Below are positions 1 through 9,192 of a stretch of 15,122 nucleotides of DNA, one piece after another. Within the stretch, counting starts at the first letter, position 1. Each line of letters starts with the position of its first letter. The DNA is from Glomus cerebriforme. Its lineage: Eukaryota; Glomeromycota; Glomeromycetes; Glomerales; Glomeraceae. The translations under genes and the position numbers were made by a program. Below the pieces are notes generated by a model, which made no database searches, was not told the origin of the DNA, and was given only the letters and a program-made list of their open reading frames with translations. Where the stretch lies: assembly GCA_003550305.1 (NCBI GenBank), contig QKYT01000042.1, positions 1 through 15,122 of the forward strand, written 5' to 3'.

Positions 1-177
1 GAAACTATAAATGTTAAATAAATAAATATTAAAATAAATAAATTATTAAATATAAATAATGTAAATAATAAATTAATTGTTTTAAAGTGAAATCAAATGT
101 AAATTAAATAAAATAGTGAAAAGTAAATTAAATAGAAACAAACTAATCAATTAACCTTTAATTGACTCCAAACTATA
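1..177. other. AT-rich 3' flank, no gene seen
   Basis: Low-complexity A/T sequence made of short taaat/aaataa runs lies downstream of the broken minus-strand gene. I see no ORF, RNA gene or clear polyadenylation motif in it. Confidence 0.6.
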
Positions 178-387
178 CTACTGACACAAATTAAATAATT
201 CTAATGCCTCCTCCAATTTTCTGTTTATATCTTCATCAGCAGAAACAATTTCATTATTATTATCATCCTGTAAATTCACCTGATCTTCCAAATCTTCACT
301 ACTTTCTTTATCATCATCAAATTTTTTATTTAATATATTTTGAAATGTCATGCAATTATCTTTAATACCATTGCAAAGATATTTGTA

Positions 388-504
388 ACAGTATGGACAT
401 TTTTCGTTTGCTTACTAGTTAAAACATTCTACATGAAAGCCGTAACTACATGATAAAATACTACCTGGCACCTCTGATGATAATGCGCATTTATTCCAAT
501 TACA
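388..504 (-). other. RING-like zinc finger coding segment (broken)
   Basis: The reading shows the pairs C-x4-C, then C-x4-H, H-x2-C and C-x2-C (CNWNKC, CSYGFH, HVEC, CPYC), which is the spacing style of a RING-H2 domain. Two adjacent stops (TAG and TAA, plus-strand 412-417) sit between the HVEC and CPYC pairs, so the finger could not be made. After it comes an acidic tail rich in D, E and N ending at the TAG at 178-180. Confidence 0.7.
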
Positions 505-1920
505 TAACCTGTCTAATTTGGGTGGACAAGATGAATTCCAACCAATTGGAAGAACTTTTTTATTCACAATTTTGCCAAGAGTTGGTAAATTATATTGCTA
601 ATATTTTTTGACTTTTTTTTTTGTTGTACATCCACGATTGTTCCAAACATTTTGAAATAAATCTAAAAGAAAAATTGCTATCTTTTTTTTCAAAAATTCT
701 AACTGCTTTTCTATGTAAATGATATTATGATTGTTTGAAAAAACTTCAGTAAAGGAGTTTTTATCATACGTTTGGTCAATAACTTTTGCCTGATGAATAA
801 TCTGTAGAGCAGTATTAAAACTATTTGTTTGGTGTCGAATAGAACTGTGAAAGTTTTTCACATAATAATCATTAAAAATATGAAGAGAAGTTTTGAATGT
901 TTCCACTATTGAATGTTTAATATCCTGCCAATAAAAAATATCACTAAGAAATGCCAATGGTAGTTTGTTGTAATTTTTACATCAATATCGATAAAAAATG
1001 GTCCATATGCATAACATTGCTTTCTTGTATGTTTCCTAGCATCCACCACGAAAAAAAAATCCAAAACTAATGGAATTATGTTATCTAAAAGATCAAAAAA
1101 CATATGCGTTTCAAAATCTTTACAATTATTAAAATGATTTTAAATAGGTTTTTTAACTAAAAGCCATCCTTTAAATGCAAATTCTAAGAGAAGATTAATT
1201 TGATATGGTTTGGGTTTTTTAGCAAGAATTTTGTGAGAACCAAATATTGAGTGATACATTTTTTCAAAAAAGTTATAATTGACAAGAAATACTGTTTTCT
1301 GGCTATTCAAAGATACATGTAGGGGAGCAATTAAAGGCATAATGTTGAGAATTTGTGGTGGTATATCAGATCATTCTCCATTGATCATACGATATATAAT
1401 AGTACGATAGATATTTTTCTGTCCAGGATAATCCATAGGAGCAATAAAAATATTTTTTTCTAAATATGTATATAGCTCTGGAATATCAATAATTAATTGT
1501 ATTACTGAAAGATAATCTTTGGTCGAATATAAATTGCCTTCCAAAAGGTCAATTAACTTTGTGTTTTTCAAACTTTGATCATTTTTTCGTTTAGCAATTC
1601 GTATATCATAACTATGCACAAGCAAGCGTTCAGTACGTTCTTCGTGACTTTTATGTAATCCAAATAAATTTGTAAAAGATTTTTTTCATTTCTGATAAGT
1701 AACACTTAAATATTTCATATATTGTAAATTAAGTTGAAAAATTATATTTCTAGAATCAATTCCCTTTGGATTTTGAATTAACTGATTGGTAGTATTATTA
1801 AATGGAACAGTAGGAACTTGAAAAGATGATTTCATAAGAATTGTTATAAAATGTAAAGTATTGCTTGTAGTAATAATATCTGGTTGTCGTACAGTATGAA
1901 TATTGTGGTAATCATCAATA

Positions 1921-2040
1921 TTAAGAATAAATAATAAATAATTTTTTTATTAAAGTATAAAAAAGTATAAAAAAAATACACATGTTAAGATTTAAAAATA
2001 AATTACAATAAAATTAAATTAACAAAAAATTACATTATCA
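1921..2040 (-). other. AT-rich interruption inside the decayed gene
   Basis: On the minus strand the conserved reading stops near 2040 (VKDYI) and resumes near 1925 (LNIDDYH) in the same frame. Between them lies about 110 bp of A/T-only sequence with several stops. There is no AG dinucleotide on the coding strand there, so it cannot be a normal GT-AG intron as it stands. It may be an intron that lost its acceptor, or a small insertion or deletion scar. Confidence 0.5.
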
Positions 2041-2467
2041 ATAATGTAATCTTTAACAGTTTGCTGATGCAAATTAGCTAGCTGAATCTTTTATTTTTGA
2101 ATAGTTTCTCTTTTAATTGTAAGTCCAGCATTTGACAAAGTTTCAATTGCTGATGTTGAAGTTCCCGACGTGCTCAGCAAAAATCCTACATCCTTTTTTA
2201 TGCCATTAATGAATTTATTATTAAATCCAGCTAAAAGATAACATATTATAACAAGTTTCTTTTTGTTTTGTTGATTTGTTATAGAATGTTTCTTTTAAGG
2301 ATTTGTACTAGCAAGAAATTTATCAAAAAATCCTTGCAATTTCAGTTCTTCTTTTTCTATCATTTTCTNGAATTCATCAGGATCATATATGGGATTTTTG
2401 CTATCTTTGTGTTGTTTTTTATATAAAACATTAGACATTAAACAAATTTTCTCGCTAGAGATCAAAG

Positions 2468-2536
2468 CTAAAAAATTTTTTGTTAAAAAATAAAATGATA
2501 AAGAATGAATATGAAAAAAAATTTTTCGTTACATAC
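2468..2536 (-). other. Intron in the decayed RING-finger gene
   Basis: This is a 69-bp GT-AG intron on the minus strand. It has donor GTATGT (2531-2536) and an acceptor preceded by a T run ending at 2468. Splicing joins an AAG-rich helix frame (FKQVKL) to LISSEKICLMSN and keeps one open frame. The intact sites show that the surrounding gene was once expressed and spliced. Confidence 0.75.
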
Positions 2537-3058
2537 TTAATTTAACTTGTTTAAATTCTTCATGAGCTTCATGATATAAAATTTCTAATTCATTATATTC
2601 TTTAGCTGAATACAAAGAATTATTATGGAGGTTATATGAATGTTCAAAACTTATAAGTGGTATTCGTTGATAATTTGAAAATTATTGATTTTCTTTATCA
2701 CAATCCATTACAGTAAGACATGGATTGCAAATAAGCATATCAGAAGGAAGATTTAAAATAAGTTGGAGTCATTTTGGAATCTTCACAAAAATATTCTTTC
2801 ATGATTATCCTATTTACTATTTTTTGTATACTCTTCATGTTTAGGATGAGCACATTGTTGTTTCTTTACGATCTTTGCTAGCCTATGATTTTCATTTACT
2901 ATTAGTTTATTATAATGATATCGACATAATTCCTTTCCAACTAAATTAACATTAAGGTTTATTTCAGGAATCTTAACATTATCTGTAATAAGAGTTGTGC
3001 TGTTGATAATGTCATCACAATTATTATCTTATAACAAACATTTATTTGATTTAAACAT

Positions 3059-4225
3059 TACTATATATTATAAAGATTACAAAGTACTTAGTTATCTAAT
3101 ACAATACAGACAAAAGCATAAATTTTAACACTATACCTGCCTTCTGAATTATTTATTTGATAANNCAATTTATTTCTTTATTTTTCTTTGAAAAGTAGAT
3201 AAAAATAAAAAGTACTACTACTATTTGCNTTTTATAAGNAGTTTTCAAATGTNTATANCTTCNGAATTACTCTTTTAATAGCCAAATTATTTTATAAAAT
3301 GGTTTAAAAGAACTAAAAAAATCAATTTTTGATTATAGTGCTTGCTATTAAATTTTCTGTTGCACTATTAAACTAAAACAGTGTGATATTACATGTTTAT
3401 TTTTTTGTGATACTTTTTAAAATCTAGCCAATAAAAATGCATACCCATATATAAATATTTACGTCATTCAAAATTATTCAAAAACACGATGCCTTATTTA
3501 GATTTTTTATTTTAGTTGTTATTTTTTATCACTATTATTTTTTTAAAGTTATTTTTTGTTAAAAAATAGCATATATGCTAATCATTATGTGATTATTCAA
3601 AAATCGGAAAGCCTGCCATGCTAGTAACGTGATAACCTCATCATTTATTGTTCACAGGATTATCTGAATTTTGTATTTATTTTTCATATTAATAAAAATT
3701 TTCTACGTATACAACACAAAAAGTTTATAATCCAAAAGTTATTAGTATCGTTTCAAGGTGTGAAGAGTTATCAGGCAAACTTGGCTCGACATCATATGCA
3801 ACATTCGCAATGTAAACTAGTCTATTTGTTCTGGAAATTCAGAGCATTGAATTAATGATTGCGCACATCAATGATCAAGATAGTAAATGAAATAGATCAA
3901 TTAGCCTCTGTAAACAAAAATATAATGCCTGATTTTATAGATGTCCATGATAATTCTTAATATTCACCGGAAAATCATCATCGGTATGCTTTGGCGAAAA
4001 TGTTTATCAACTCCACATACTGATTTTGGTGCAATATTGGAAATTATAGAAGCAACTAATTAGGTGTATAGATATAAAAAATTAGCGTTGGGTAGTATTG
4101 AATATGCAAAATTTTGTATTTTATTAATAAAATCTCATTATATAGTAACAAATTTACTAATTAAGCTTTGTTATAAAAAAAAATAAATGTAAAATACAAA
4201 ATAAAGTTATCATTAACTAAATTTT
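3059..4225. other. AT-rich intergenic region with scattered N bases
   Basis: There is no open frame of useful length on either strand. Ambiguous bases occur at 3164-3165 and scattered between 3229 and 3263. A less AT-rich patch at 3600-4060 is described separately. I see no RNA gene. Confidence 0.6.
3725..4060 (+). other. Possible unrecognised coding relic
   Basis: This patch is visibly richer in G+C than its surroundings. It gives short readable stretches between stops, for example MPDFIDVHDNS and YSPENHHRYALAKMF in one frame around 3925-4020. I do not recognise a family, and the stops and short length make any gene call weak. It could equally be part of an old non-coding element. Confidence 0.2.
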
Positions 4226-5668
4226 TTAATGTGTAGTTTTTAAGCCTTTATCATTAATCACTTTCACGTACAAGTCACAACCTATTTTATGAACATTAGT
4301 ACTCTCCTTTGTCTTGACACATTCTCCGTCACTATCGGACTTCGCTATTATGGTTATATGTTTTGCTATTTCTTTATTAATGACCTGATCAAGTTGTTTT
4401 ATCATATAATTCAAGGATTCATTTTTGAGGGCGATGTCTTTTAATTCCGGAAGTAACCATTTAGAGTATAATTTCTTATGCGCTCCAGAAGTGTAGACTT
4501 TATATCCTTTTCTGTTTATAAATCTAATATATGATTCACATAAGTAACAACATCTCTTAGATACTGCTATAAATATCTCCTTGCCTTTATTATGATCGGG
4601 ATGATCTACAATATTTTTTAATAAGATCATTTCTGCATGTAAATACATGCGTTGTTTACTGTTTTCGTTGTCCAGTCCATCTATGCTACCATATATATTG
4701 GTTAGTCTTTCTGGTATATATTTATCGTTCAAACATCTCATCTTAAATTCTTCATACTTTGCGGGTTCAGGAATGTACCTTTGGACAGTATGTTTCCACG
4801 AAGATATGGGTTGATAAATAATAACAGGATCAATTCTATGCACACGTATATTAGCAAATTGGAGTTTGTACTGAGGCTTACAAGCGCATGCTATAATATC
4901 AATCAAACTTGCATAATATGATCCCACCTTTCTAATATGTCTTAGAAATTTATTCGTTTTCTCTTCTAAGTTAACTGGTGTGGAGGCTGAAGAACTTTGG
5001 GATTCCTTATATTCCTTATAGTAATTACTACATACCGGACCTAAAGGGTATCCATTTACTTCATCTATATTTTCAGCGTTAATGTTTGCATAATTCATGA
5101 AATCTCTAATATATGGATCTTGTTTATTATTTTTTATATCATCTTTTATGTCATCCTTAAGTTTTTCAAATCTATTATTGATCTTAGCAGAACAATACAT
5201 CAATACACATATGAATAAATTTCCCACATCTTTTCTTCTCAAAGCATCATCTAATTTTATGGGAGCATCATTAGACAAACTTTTCACATATTTCTCGATT
5301 TCTTCGATATACTCAATATCTGTGTCAGTCCAATGGCTGTTTTTGACAAGGTAAACATCACAATTATTTGCGTGGTGGAGCAATCTTACTGCTACCACTT
5401 CCCTGTCTCTTGCTAATATTGTTGCTAAGTTGCAAGAAAAGTTTTCATACTCCTCCAGATTAGCGCTTTCTTCTTTTGCTTTATCAATGACAAATCTGAT
5501 ACTTTTGGCAACACACGCTTTGCTATGTAATTCCATCCTATTTTTTTTGATCATTTTTGTATTTATAAGCTTTTTATATAAAAGTATTTTGTAAATCTTA
5601 CTAAACAAAGTTTTAGCCGTATTTTTGCAGATAAATTGTGTAATATTACTCACAAAAAATTGATACAT
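4226..5668 (-). CDS. OTT_1508-like zinc-dependent deaminase-fold protein
   Basis: This is an uninterrupted 480-codon frame and the only large intact gene here. The C-terminal third carries the deaminase signature: H344-A345-E346 (zinc ligand plus the catalytic glutamate) and, 27 residues after the Glu, C374-x2-C377 (YLC spacing, preceded by SKRC). A conserved-looking tail YTSGAHKKLYSKW (392-404) follows. This layout fits the fungal OTT_1508-like branch of the nucleic acid/nucleotide deaminase superfamily, which is related to bacterial toxin deaminases. The substrate is unknown; a free nucleotide, RNA or DNA is possible. Residues 46-330 are a helical, charged N-terminal region I do not recognise. 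There is no signal peptide, and no membrane segment in the core. The frame is single-exon and less AT-rich than its flanks. The true start may be M39 (5554) or M45 (5536), because a TATA box lies inside the annotated N-terminus and residues 1-38 look like translated AT-rich sequence. Confidence 0.85.
   Translation of the reverse strand: MYQFFVSNITQFICKNTAKTLFSKIYKILLYKKLINTKMIKKNRMELHSKACVAKSIRFVIDKAKEESANLEEYENFSCNLATILARDREVVAVRLLHHANNCDVYLVKNSHWTDTDIEYIEEIEKYVKSLSNDAPIKLDDALRRKDVGNLFICVLMYCSAKINNRFEKLKDDIKDDIKNNKQDPYIRDFMNYANINAENIDEVNGYPLGPVCSNYYKEYKESQSSSASTPVNLEEKTNKFLRHIRKVGSYYASLIDIIACACKPQYKLQFANIRVHRIDPVIIYQPISSWKHTVQRYIPEPAKYEEFKMRCLNDKYIPERLTNIYGSIDGLDNENSKQRMYLHAEMILLKNIVDHPDHNKGKEIFIAVSKRCCYLCESYIRFINRKGYKVYTSGAHKKLYSKWLLPELKDIALKNESLNYMIKQLDQVINKEIAKHITIIAKSDSDGECVKTKESTNVHKIGCDLYVKVINDKGLKTTH
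5573..5580 (-). promoter_or_regulatory. TATA box inside the 5' end of the deaminase ORF
   Basis: The minus strand reads TATATAAA, 18 bp upstream of M39 and 36 bp upstream of M45. If transcription began about 30 bp downstream of it, M45 (5536) would be the first ATG of the message. The upstream ATG at 5668 would then not be transcribed from this promoter. Confidence 0.45.
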
Positions 5669-5942
5669 TTCTATACCCCTTTTGTGCTCTTCCCGTGTTT
5701 TATTACATCATTTCTGTGATCAACTAACATAGGCGTATGCACAGTACTAATAGCAATAATACGTCATTGAAATTAAGATGTTAGCCGGTAGATCCTATAT
5801 TTCTATTAGTTGGAAGTGAAAATATTCTTCACAGTTATCATATGACATGCTATGCAATTCAATCCTTATTTTTCTGGCTTATCAATTCATCCCATGATAC
5901 TGTAAGTATAAATAGATTAGAATAGACTCTTTTTTCTTCTTT
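5669..5942. promoter_or_regulatory. Shared divergent intergenic region
   Basis: This 274-bp gap separates the minus-strand deaminase gene from the plus-strand small ORF, so it probably holds upstream elements of both. A TATA box for the plus side is listed separately. I see no other motif I can name. Confidence 0.45.
5907..5915 (+). promoter_or_regulatory. TATA box upstream of the small ORF
   Basis: TATAAATAG is a near-ideal TATA box ending 27 bp before the ATG at 5943. The implied transcription start is very near that ATG, giving a short 5' leader. Confidence 0.55.
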
Positions 5943-6287
5943 ATGGTGTCTCAAGAATCCATCATGCTACTTCTATCAAATTTATTCTGTAGAGAGGTAT
6001 CCAATCTTTTTCTTAACGAACCTTCTCAGAGAGCTGATCCTTATTTAGAATATAAAGGGAAAATTATAAATTTGCTCATCTTGTTCTTATGTAGACATGC
6101 TTTTCATATTAAATATTGTTATGGAGTTACATTTCATACTGAATGGTGTCCAAAGTGCAGAGATTATATTAACAAACAACTTGGCTTTAATGATATGCAT
6201 AGAGAAGAAAAATTGTTAGCTTTTATACATGATGTTTTAACTGAACCAATGAATGTTGATAACAATCTGACAGAAATACTCTCTTAG
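5943..6287 (+). CDS. Small hypothetical protein with Cys/His cluster
   Basis: This is a 114-codon ORF I do not recognise. Its middle holds a dense set of possible metal ligands: C50, H52, H55, C59, H65, C69 and C72, the last two as WCPKC. This could form one zinc site, but no known finger pattern fits exactly. Support for a real gene comes from the TATA box just upstream, the divergent pairing with the deaminase gene, and protein-like composition against AT-rich surroundings. The stop TAG (6285-6287) is followed by 28 more sensible in-frame codons (DNYQPFKLL and on) to a second TAG at 6372-6374. The ORF may therefore be a truncated remnant of a longer gene. Confidence 0.45.
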   Translation: MVSQESIMLLLSNLFCREVSNLFLNEPSQRADPYLEYKGKIINLLILFLCRHAFHIKYCYGVTFHTEWCPKCRDYINKQLGFNDMHREEKLLAFIHDVLTEPMNVDNNLTEILS

Positions 6288-7120
6288 GATAATTATCAAC
6301 CCTTTAAGCTTTTATGTAAATTATCTCAAAAGCCAATTTTCAGTCCATCTATTGCTATTACGGATTTGGCTTAGCTCTAATCATTCATCTTAAATCTCAA
6401 TAAATTAATAGAAAAAGAGTAAAAGAAGGCATGATATAAGTTAAATATGAAGGTTCAGAGTTATTTTCCATCTGGTACTTCTTTAGCTATAGTAAAGGAT
6501 AAAATAAAAAAGGCTAAAAAAATACAGTATATGATATTTTTAGTGCTATAGGTGTATTTAGAATTTACTAGGTTCATTTATTTTCTGTAGACTAGATTTT
6601 AACTTTTACAGAAGATAATATTAACTTCATAAAAACAAAAGTGCCAAATTTTAGGGCATCATGAATTATGCTTATATCTTTTTTATGTCTTTTTTTATGT
6701 ATGTATAATCAATCTATATGTCATACTTTCCTTCAATAGAAACTTTTAGCATCATGATCATATAGCTAAAGTGAAATCATAGTAGATAAATTCATAGTAA
6801 ATGAAGGGATAGTAAATCTTATATATTTTATGTATATCTGAATATTTAAGTATTTAGCTTTTTTTCAGCTTGGTCAGCCAATTTACAATAAAAGTACTTT
6901 TCATTTTTAAGATAATAAATCAAAATCTTGCTAATATATGTATAACCTTTGAAGGGATGCTATAGTACAAAAAATAAATCTGATATTTATTATAATATAC
7001 TTACTATAAATTGCTAAAATCACTATAAATTTATAAAATTAGTGAAATTCCTATAAAGTATTAAAATACTATAATTTGCTATTTTGTTGCTTAAATGTTT
7101 AGCCGAAGGTAAGGATAACA
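6288..7120. other. AT-rich intergenic region
   Basis: The first 87 bp read on in frame from the small ORF (see that entry). The rest is A/T-rich with no ORF of note, no RNA gene and only vague repetition of actataa/ctataaa words around 6960-7080. Confidence 0.55.
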
Positions 7121-7326
7121 TTGCAATTAATTTTTCAAATTTGCAATATTGCAGATTTTAGTAGAATTCTAAAAAAAATCTGATCTGATCTAAATCCGCA
7201 GATTTGATCTGAAACAGATTCAGATCGGTTTGCAAATTTAAAATCTGTGAATCTAATCTGAATCCAATCTGATTAATCAGATCATAGTACAAAAAATCTG
7301 GATCTGATTTGATCAGATTCAGATCT
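7121..7326. repeat. Degenerate GATC/AGATCTGA-rich repeat block
   Basis: From about 7166 the words GATCTGA, CAGATT and AATCTGAT recur in both orientations. Just before them (7121-7165) are TTGCAATTAAT and GCAATATTGCAGATT. These words match, in reverse orientation, the 19-bp array at 10844-10976. A similar GATC-rich block occurs at 10606-10815. Confidence 0.6.
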
Positions 7327-7380
7327 TCATATATTAAATATTGATAAAATAAAAAAAAAAAATTTTATTTTATTTTTGAA

Positions 7381-7415
7381 AATTGCTAAACATTGCCTAG
7401 GTGATTGTCACTTGG
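7381..7415 (+). repeat. Left inverted repeat of the 1.9-kb element
   Basis: It starts AATTGCTAAACATTGCCTAG and continues with GTGATTGTCACTTGGATC. The partner is at 9193-9240 in the opposite orientation. Confidence 0.55.
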
Positions 7416-7504
7416 ATCTTTGATTATGTGGCAGATTTAATATTTTTGATTGGTTAAATGATCACATCATATTTATTTGTATATCATCAGATCTTGTTTT
7501 TAGT

Positions 7505-7667
7505 ATATGTTTGTTTTCTCAGTTTTTTTTTTTTTTATTTTTATCTCTAACTTATATTCTTACATTTTATTTCTTACTAACTTTATTTTATTATTTTTAG
7601 ATCCTTTAGTTTCTTCTAGTTCTGCAATTAAGGTTTAGTTATTTTTCACTTTACATTTCATTTCTTA

Positions 7668-7702
<35 letters not shown>

Positions 7703-7898
7703 TTTTTTTTATGTTTTTATTGTTTCTGTTTCATATTTCATATTTTATTTTCACTATTTTTATTTCATTTTTTTTAGATCTTTTAGATCTTTTGGTTATA
7801 CAATTAATAAAGGTATATTTTTTATTTTTTTTTATTGTTTATATCTTATATTTCATTTCTTACTAACTTTATTTTTTTTTACTTTATGGTTTTATTTT
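7505..7898. repeat. T-rich tract with degenerate repeats
   Basis: This is a strongly T-biased stretch including a T run near 7671-7700. Words recur at spacings of roughly 90-190 bp: TTTCATTTCTTACT or TTTATTTCTTACT (near 7565, 7655, 7850) and AGATCCTTTAG or AGATCTTTTGG followed by CAATTAA. It abuts the palindrome at 7902. No gene is visible. Confidence 0.55.
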
Positions 7899-7901
7899 TA
7901 C

Positions 7902-8453
7902 CACTGGTCAAAAACTGATCTATCTTACAGATATCTTACAGATATCTTATAAATATCGGGTACCCAAAATGCGTAAATTCTGCTATACATCGGGTACCCA
8001 ATATGTATACTATAGAATTAAAAAATACAAATTATTAATTATCTCGCTATCCAGTGATCATAAAATGATGAAATATAGCTCATTCGATTCGCCTCACTGA
8101 GACGTATCGAATGGTACTAATTTCGCATTTCTAGGTGCGATAGATGCTGAGATATTCGATAAATCGTAAAAAAACAAATAAAAAATGCCGATTTGTCAAA
8201 TATCTCGACATCTATCACACCTAGAAATGCGAAATTAGTACCATTCGATACGTCTCAGTGAGGCGAATCGAATGAGCTATATTTCATCATTTTATGATCA
8301 CTGGATAGCGAGATAATTAATAATTTGTATTTTTTAATTCTATAGTATACATATTGGGTACCCGATGTATAGCAGAATTTACGCATTTTGGGTACCCGAT
8401 ATTTATAAGATATCTGTAAGATATCTGTAAGATAGATCAGTTTTTGACCAGTG
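7902..8453. mobile_element. 552-bp foldback (palindromic) MITE, CACTA-like ends
   Basis: Two 265-bp arms (7902-8166 and 8189-8453) are reverse complements with only five mismatches by my alignment, all in the innermost 35 bp and all C/T differences. A 22-bp A-rich loop (8167-8188) separates them. Both ends read CACTGGTCAAAAACTGATC inward. TAC flanks both sides (7899-7901 and 8454-8456), consistent with a 3-bp target duplication. CACTR ends with 3-bp duplications are typical of the CACTA/EnSpm superfamily. Each arm has subterminal repeats: ATCTTACAGAT twice in tandem, and CGGGTACCC twice (7957, 7991; mirrored at 8356, 8390). There is no coding capacity, so it would need a transposase in trans. 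The near-identical arms suggest recent formation, replication or conversion. Confidence 0.85.
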
Positions 8454-9000
8454 TACTTGGCTTCCTATTATTATCTTTGCTACCCAACCTCTTATCATAA
8501 TCATTTTTTTATTTTTTGTTTCTCATTATTTTTCACCTCTATTACTTCTTATTATTTTATCCTTTTCATTTTCCATCATTTTCTATTACATCTTTTTATT
8601 TTCCATTATCTCTTTTTCTCTTCTATTTACTTCCCATTACTCCTTTTCATCTCTCATCACTCCTCTTCGTCTCCTATCACTCCTTTTCATCTCCCATCAT
8701 TTCTTTTCATCTCCTATTACTTTTTTTCATCTTCTATCATTCCTCTTTGTCTTTTATCACTTCTCTTAATTTTCCTATCAATTTTTTTTATCTTTAATTG
8801 CTCCTTTTCATCTCTCATCACTTCTTTTCATTTCCCATCACTTCTCATTATTTCTTTTTACTCCTTTTCATCTACTATTACTTTCTATTACTCTATTGTT
8901 ATTTTATTTTTTTATTAGCATCTTTCTTCTTGATTATTATAATTTACTTATCTTTTTTATTTATTATTATTGTTTCTTTTATTTGTATTACTTTATTAAA
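8454..9000. repeat. Pyrimidine-rich tract
   Basis: From about 8457 to 9000 the plus strand is dominated by T and C, and purines are mostly single A bases. It continues the T-rich character found left of the palindrome, as expected if the palindrome inserted into one older tract. Long open frames here, running on without stops, are by-products of the bias against purines. Confidence 0.7.
8621..8881. repeat. 20-bp minisatellite, about 13 units
   Basis: Units fall in exact 20-bp register from 8621 to 8760, then after a 1-bp slip continue to 8881. The consensus is TCCTTTTCATCTCCCATCAC, with C/T exchanges common between units. Units starting at 8641, 8681 and 8802 are closest to consensus; those around 8761-8801 and 8842 are the most diverged. 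Confidence 0.85.
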
Positions 9001-9180
9001 AATAAATAAAATCGTAAATGTGTGACTTTTAAATTTTAAAAAATTTCATTAGATAAAAATTATTTTGAATAAATATGTTTGCAAAAAAAAAAATTTTTTT
9101 AAAATCTTTTGCGATAAAATTTAAATTTAAAAATTAGCCAAATTTAAAAAAATCAGCCTATACATTATGTGACATATTTG
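9001..9180. other. AT-rich spacer
   Basis: It consists of A and T runs with aaattt words, and nothing I can identify. It leads into the right inverted repeat at 9193. Confidence 0.5.
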
Positions 9181-9192
9181 AAAAAAAAAATC

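Larger units (their letters stand above)
178..3058 (-). pseudogene. Decayed transposon-like gene with N-terminal Cys/His cluster and C-terminal RING-like finger
   Basis: A protein can be followed on the minus strand from ATG 3056-3058 to TAG 178-180. In order it has: a Cys/His cluster (CRYH at 2915-2926, CAHPKH at 2837-2854, CNPC at 2718-2729); a central part beginning near 2465; a block reading LNIDDYHNIHTVRQP near 1925; IPELYTYLE, PGQKNI and PLHVSLNSQ blocks (about 1475-1310); DLLDNIIPLVLD (about 1095-1060); LAFLSDIFYW (about 957-925); and a RING-like finger (388-504). The gene is dead: stops lie at 3029-3031, 2810-2812, 1686-1688, 1371-1373, 598-600 and 412-417, and frameshifts fall at about 2770-2810 and 957-970. 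I recognise the block order from an expanded, poorly characterised Rhizophagus family, probably transposon-encoded. The function is not known to me, and a DDE-type nuclease core is only a guess. Confidence 0.75.

Noticed and set aside
906..1103. Minus-strand ORF of 65 codons as a separate gene
   Set aside because: It lies in the same frame as the neighbouring segment 1140-1340 and matches the block order of the decayed RING-finger gene, so it is part of that pseudogene.
5097..5354. Plus-strand ORF of 85 codons
   Set aside because: It is antisense to the well-supported deaminase coding region and has no motif of its own.
4226..5668. APOBEC, tRNA adenosine deaminase or cytidine deaminase metabolic enzyme
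   Set aside because: The HAE/CxxC pair is shared by all of these, but the long charged N-terminus and the GAHKKLYSKW-like tail fit the fungal OTT_1508-like branch better. The substrate remains open.
8621..8881. CRISPR array
   Set aside because: Units are contiguous with no unique spacers, and the context is eukaryotic. It is a minisatellite. The same applies to the 19-bp array at 10844-10976.
8451..9025. Three overlapping plus-strand ORFs of 75-155 codons, rich in F, S, I, L and Y
   Set aside because: They arise because the pyrimidine tract contains almost no purines and so few stop codons. All overlap in different frames over a 20-bp repeat and show no protein-like pattern.
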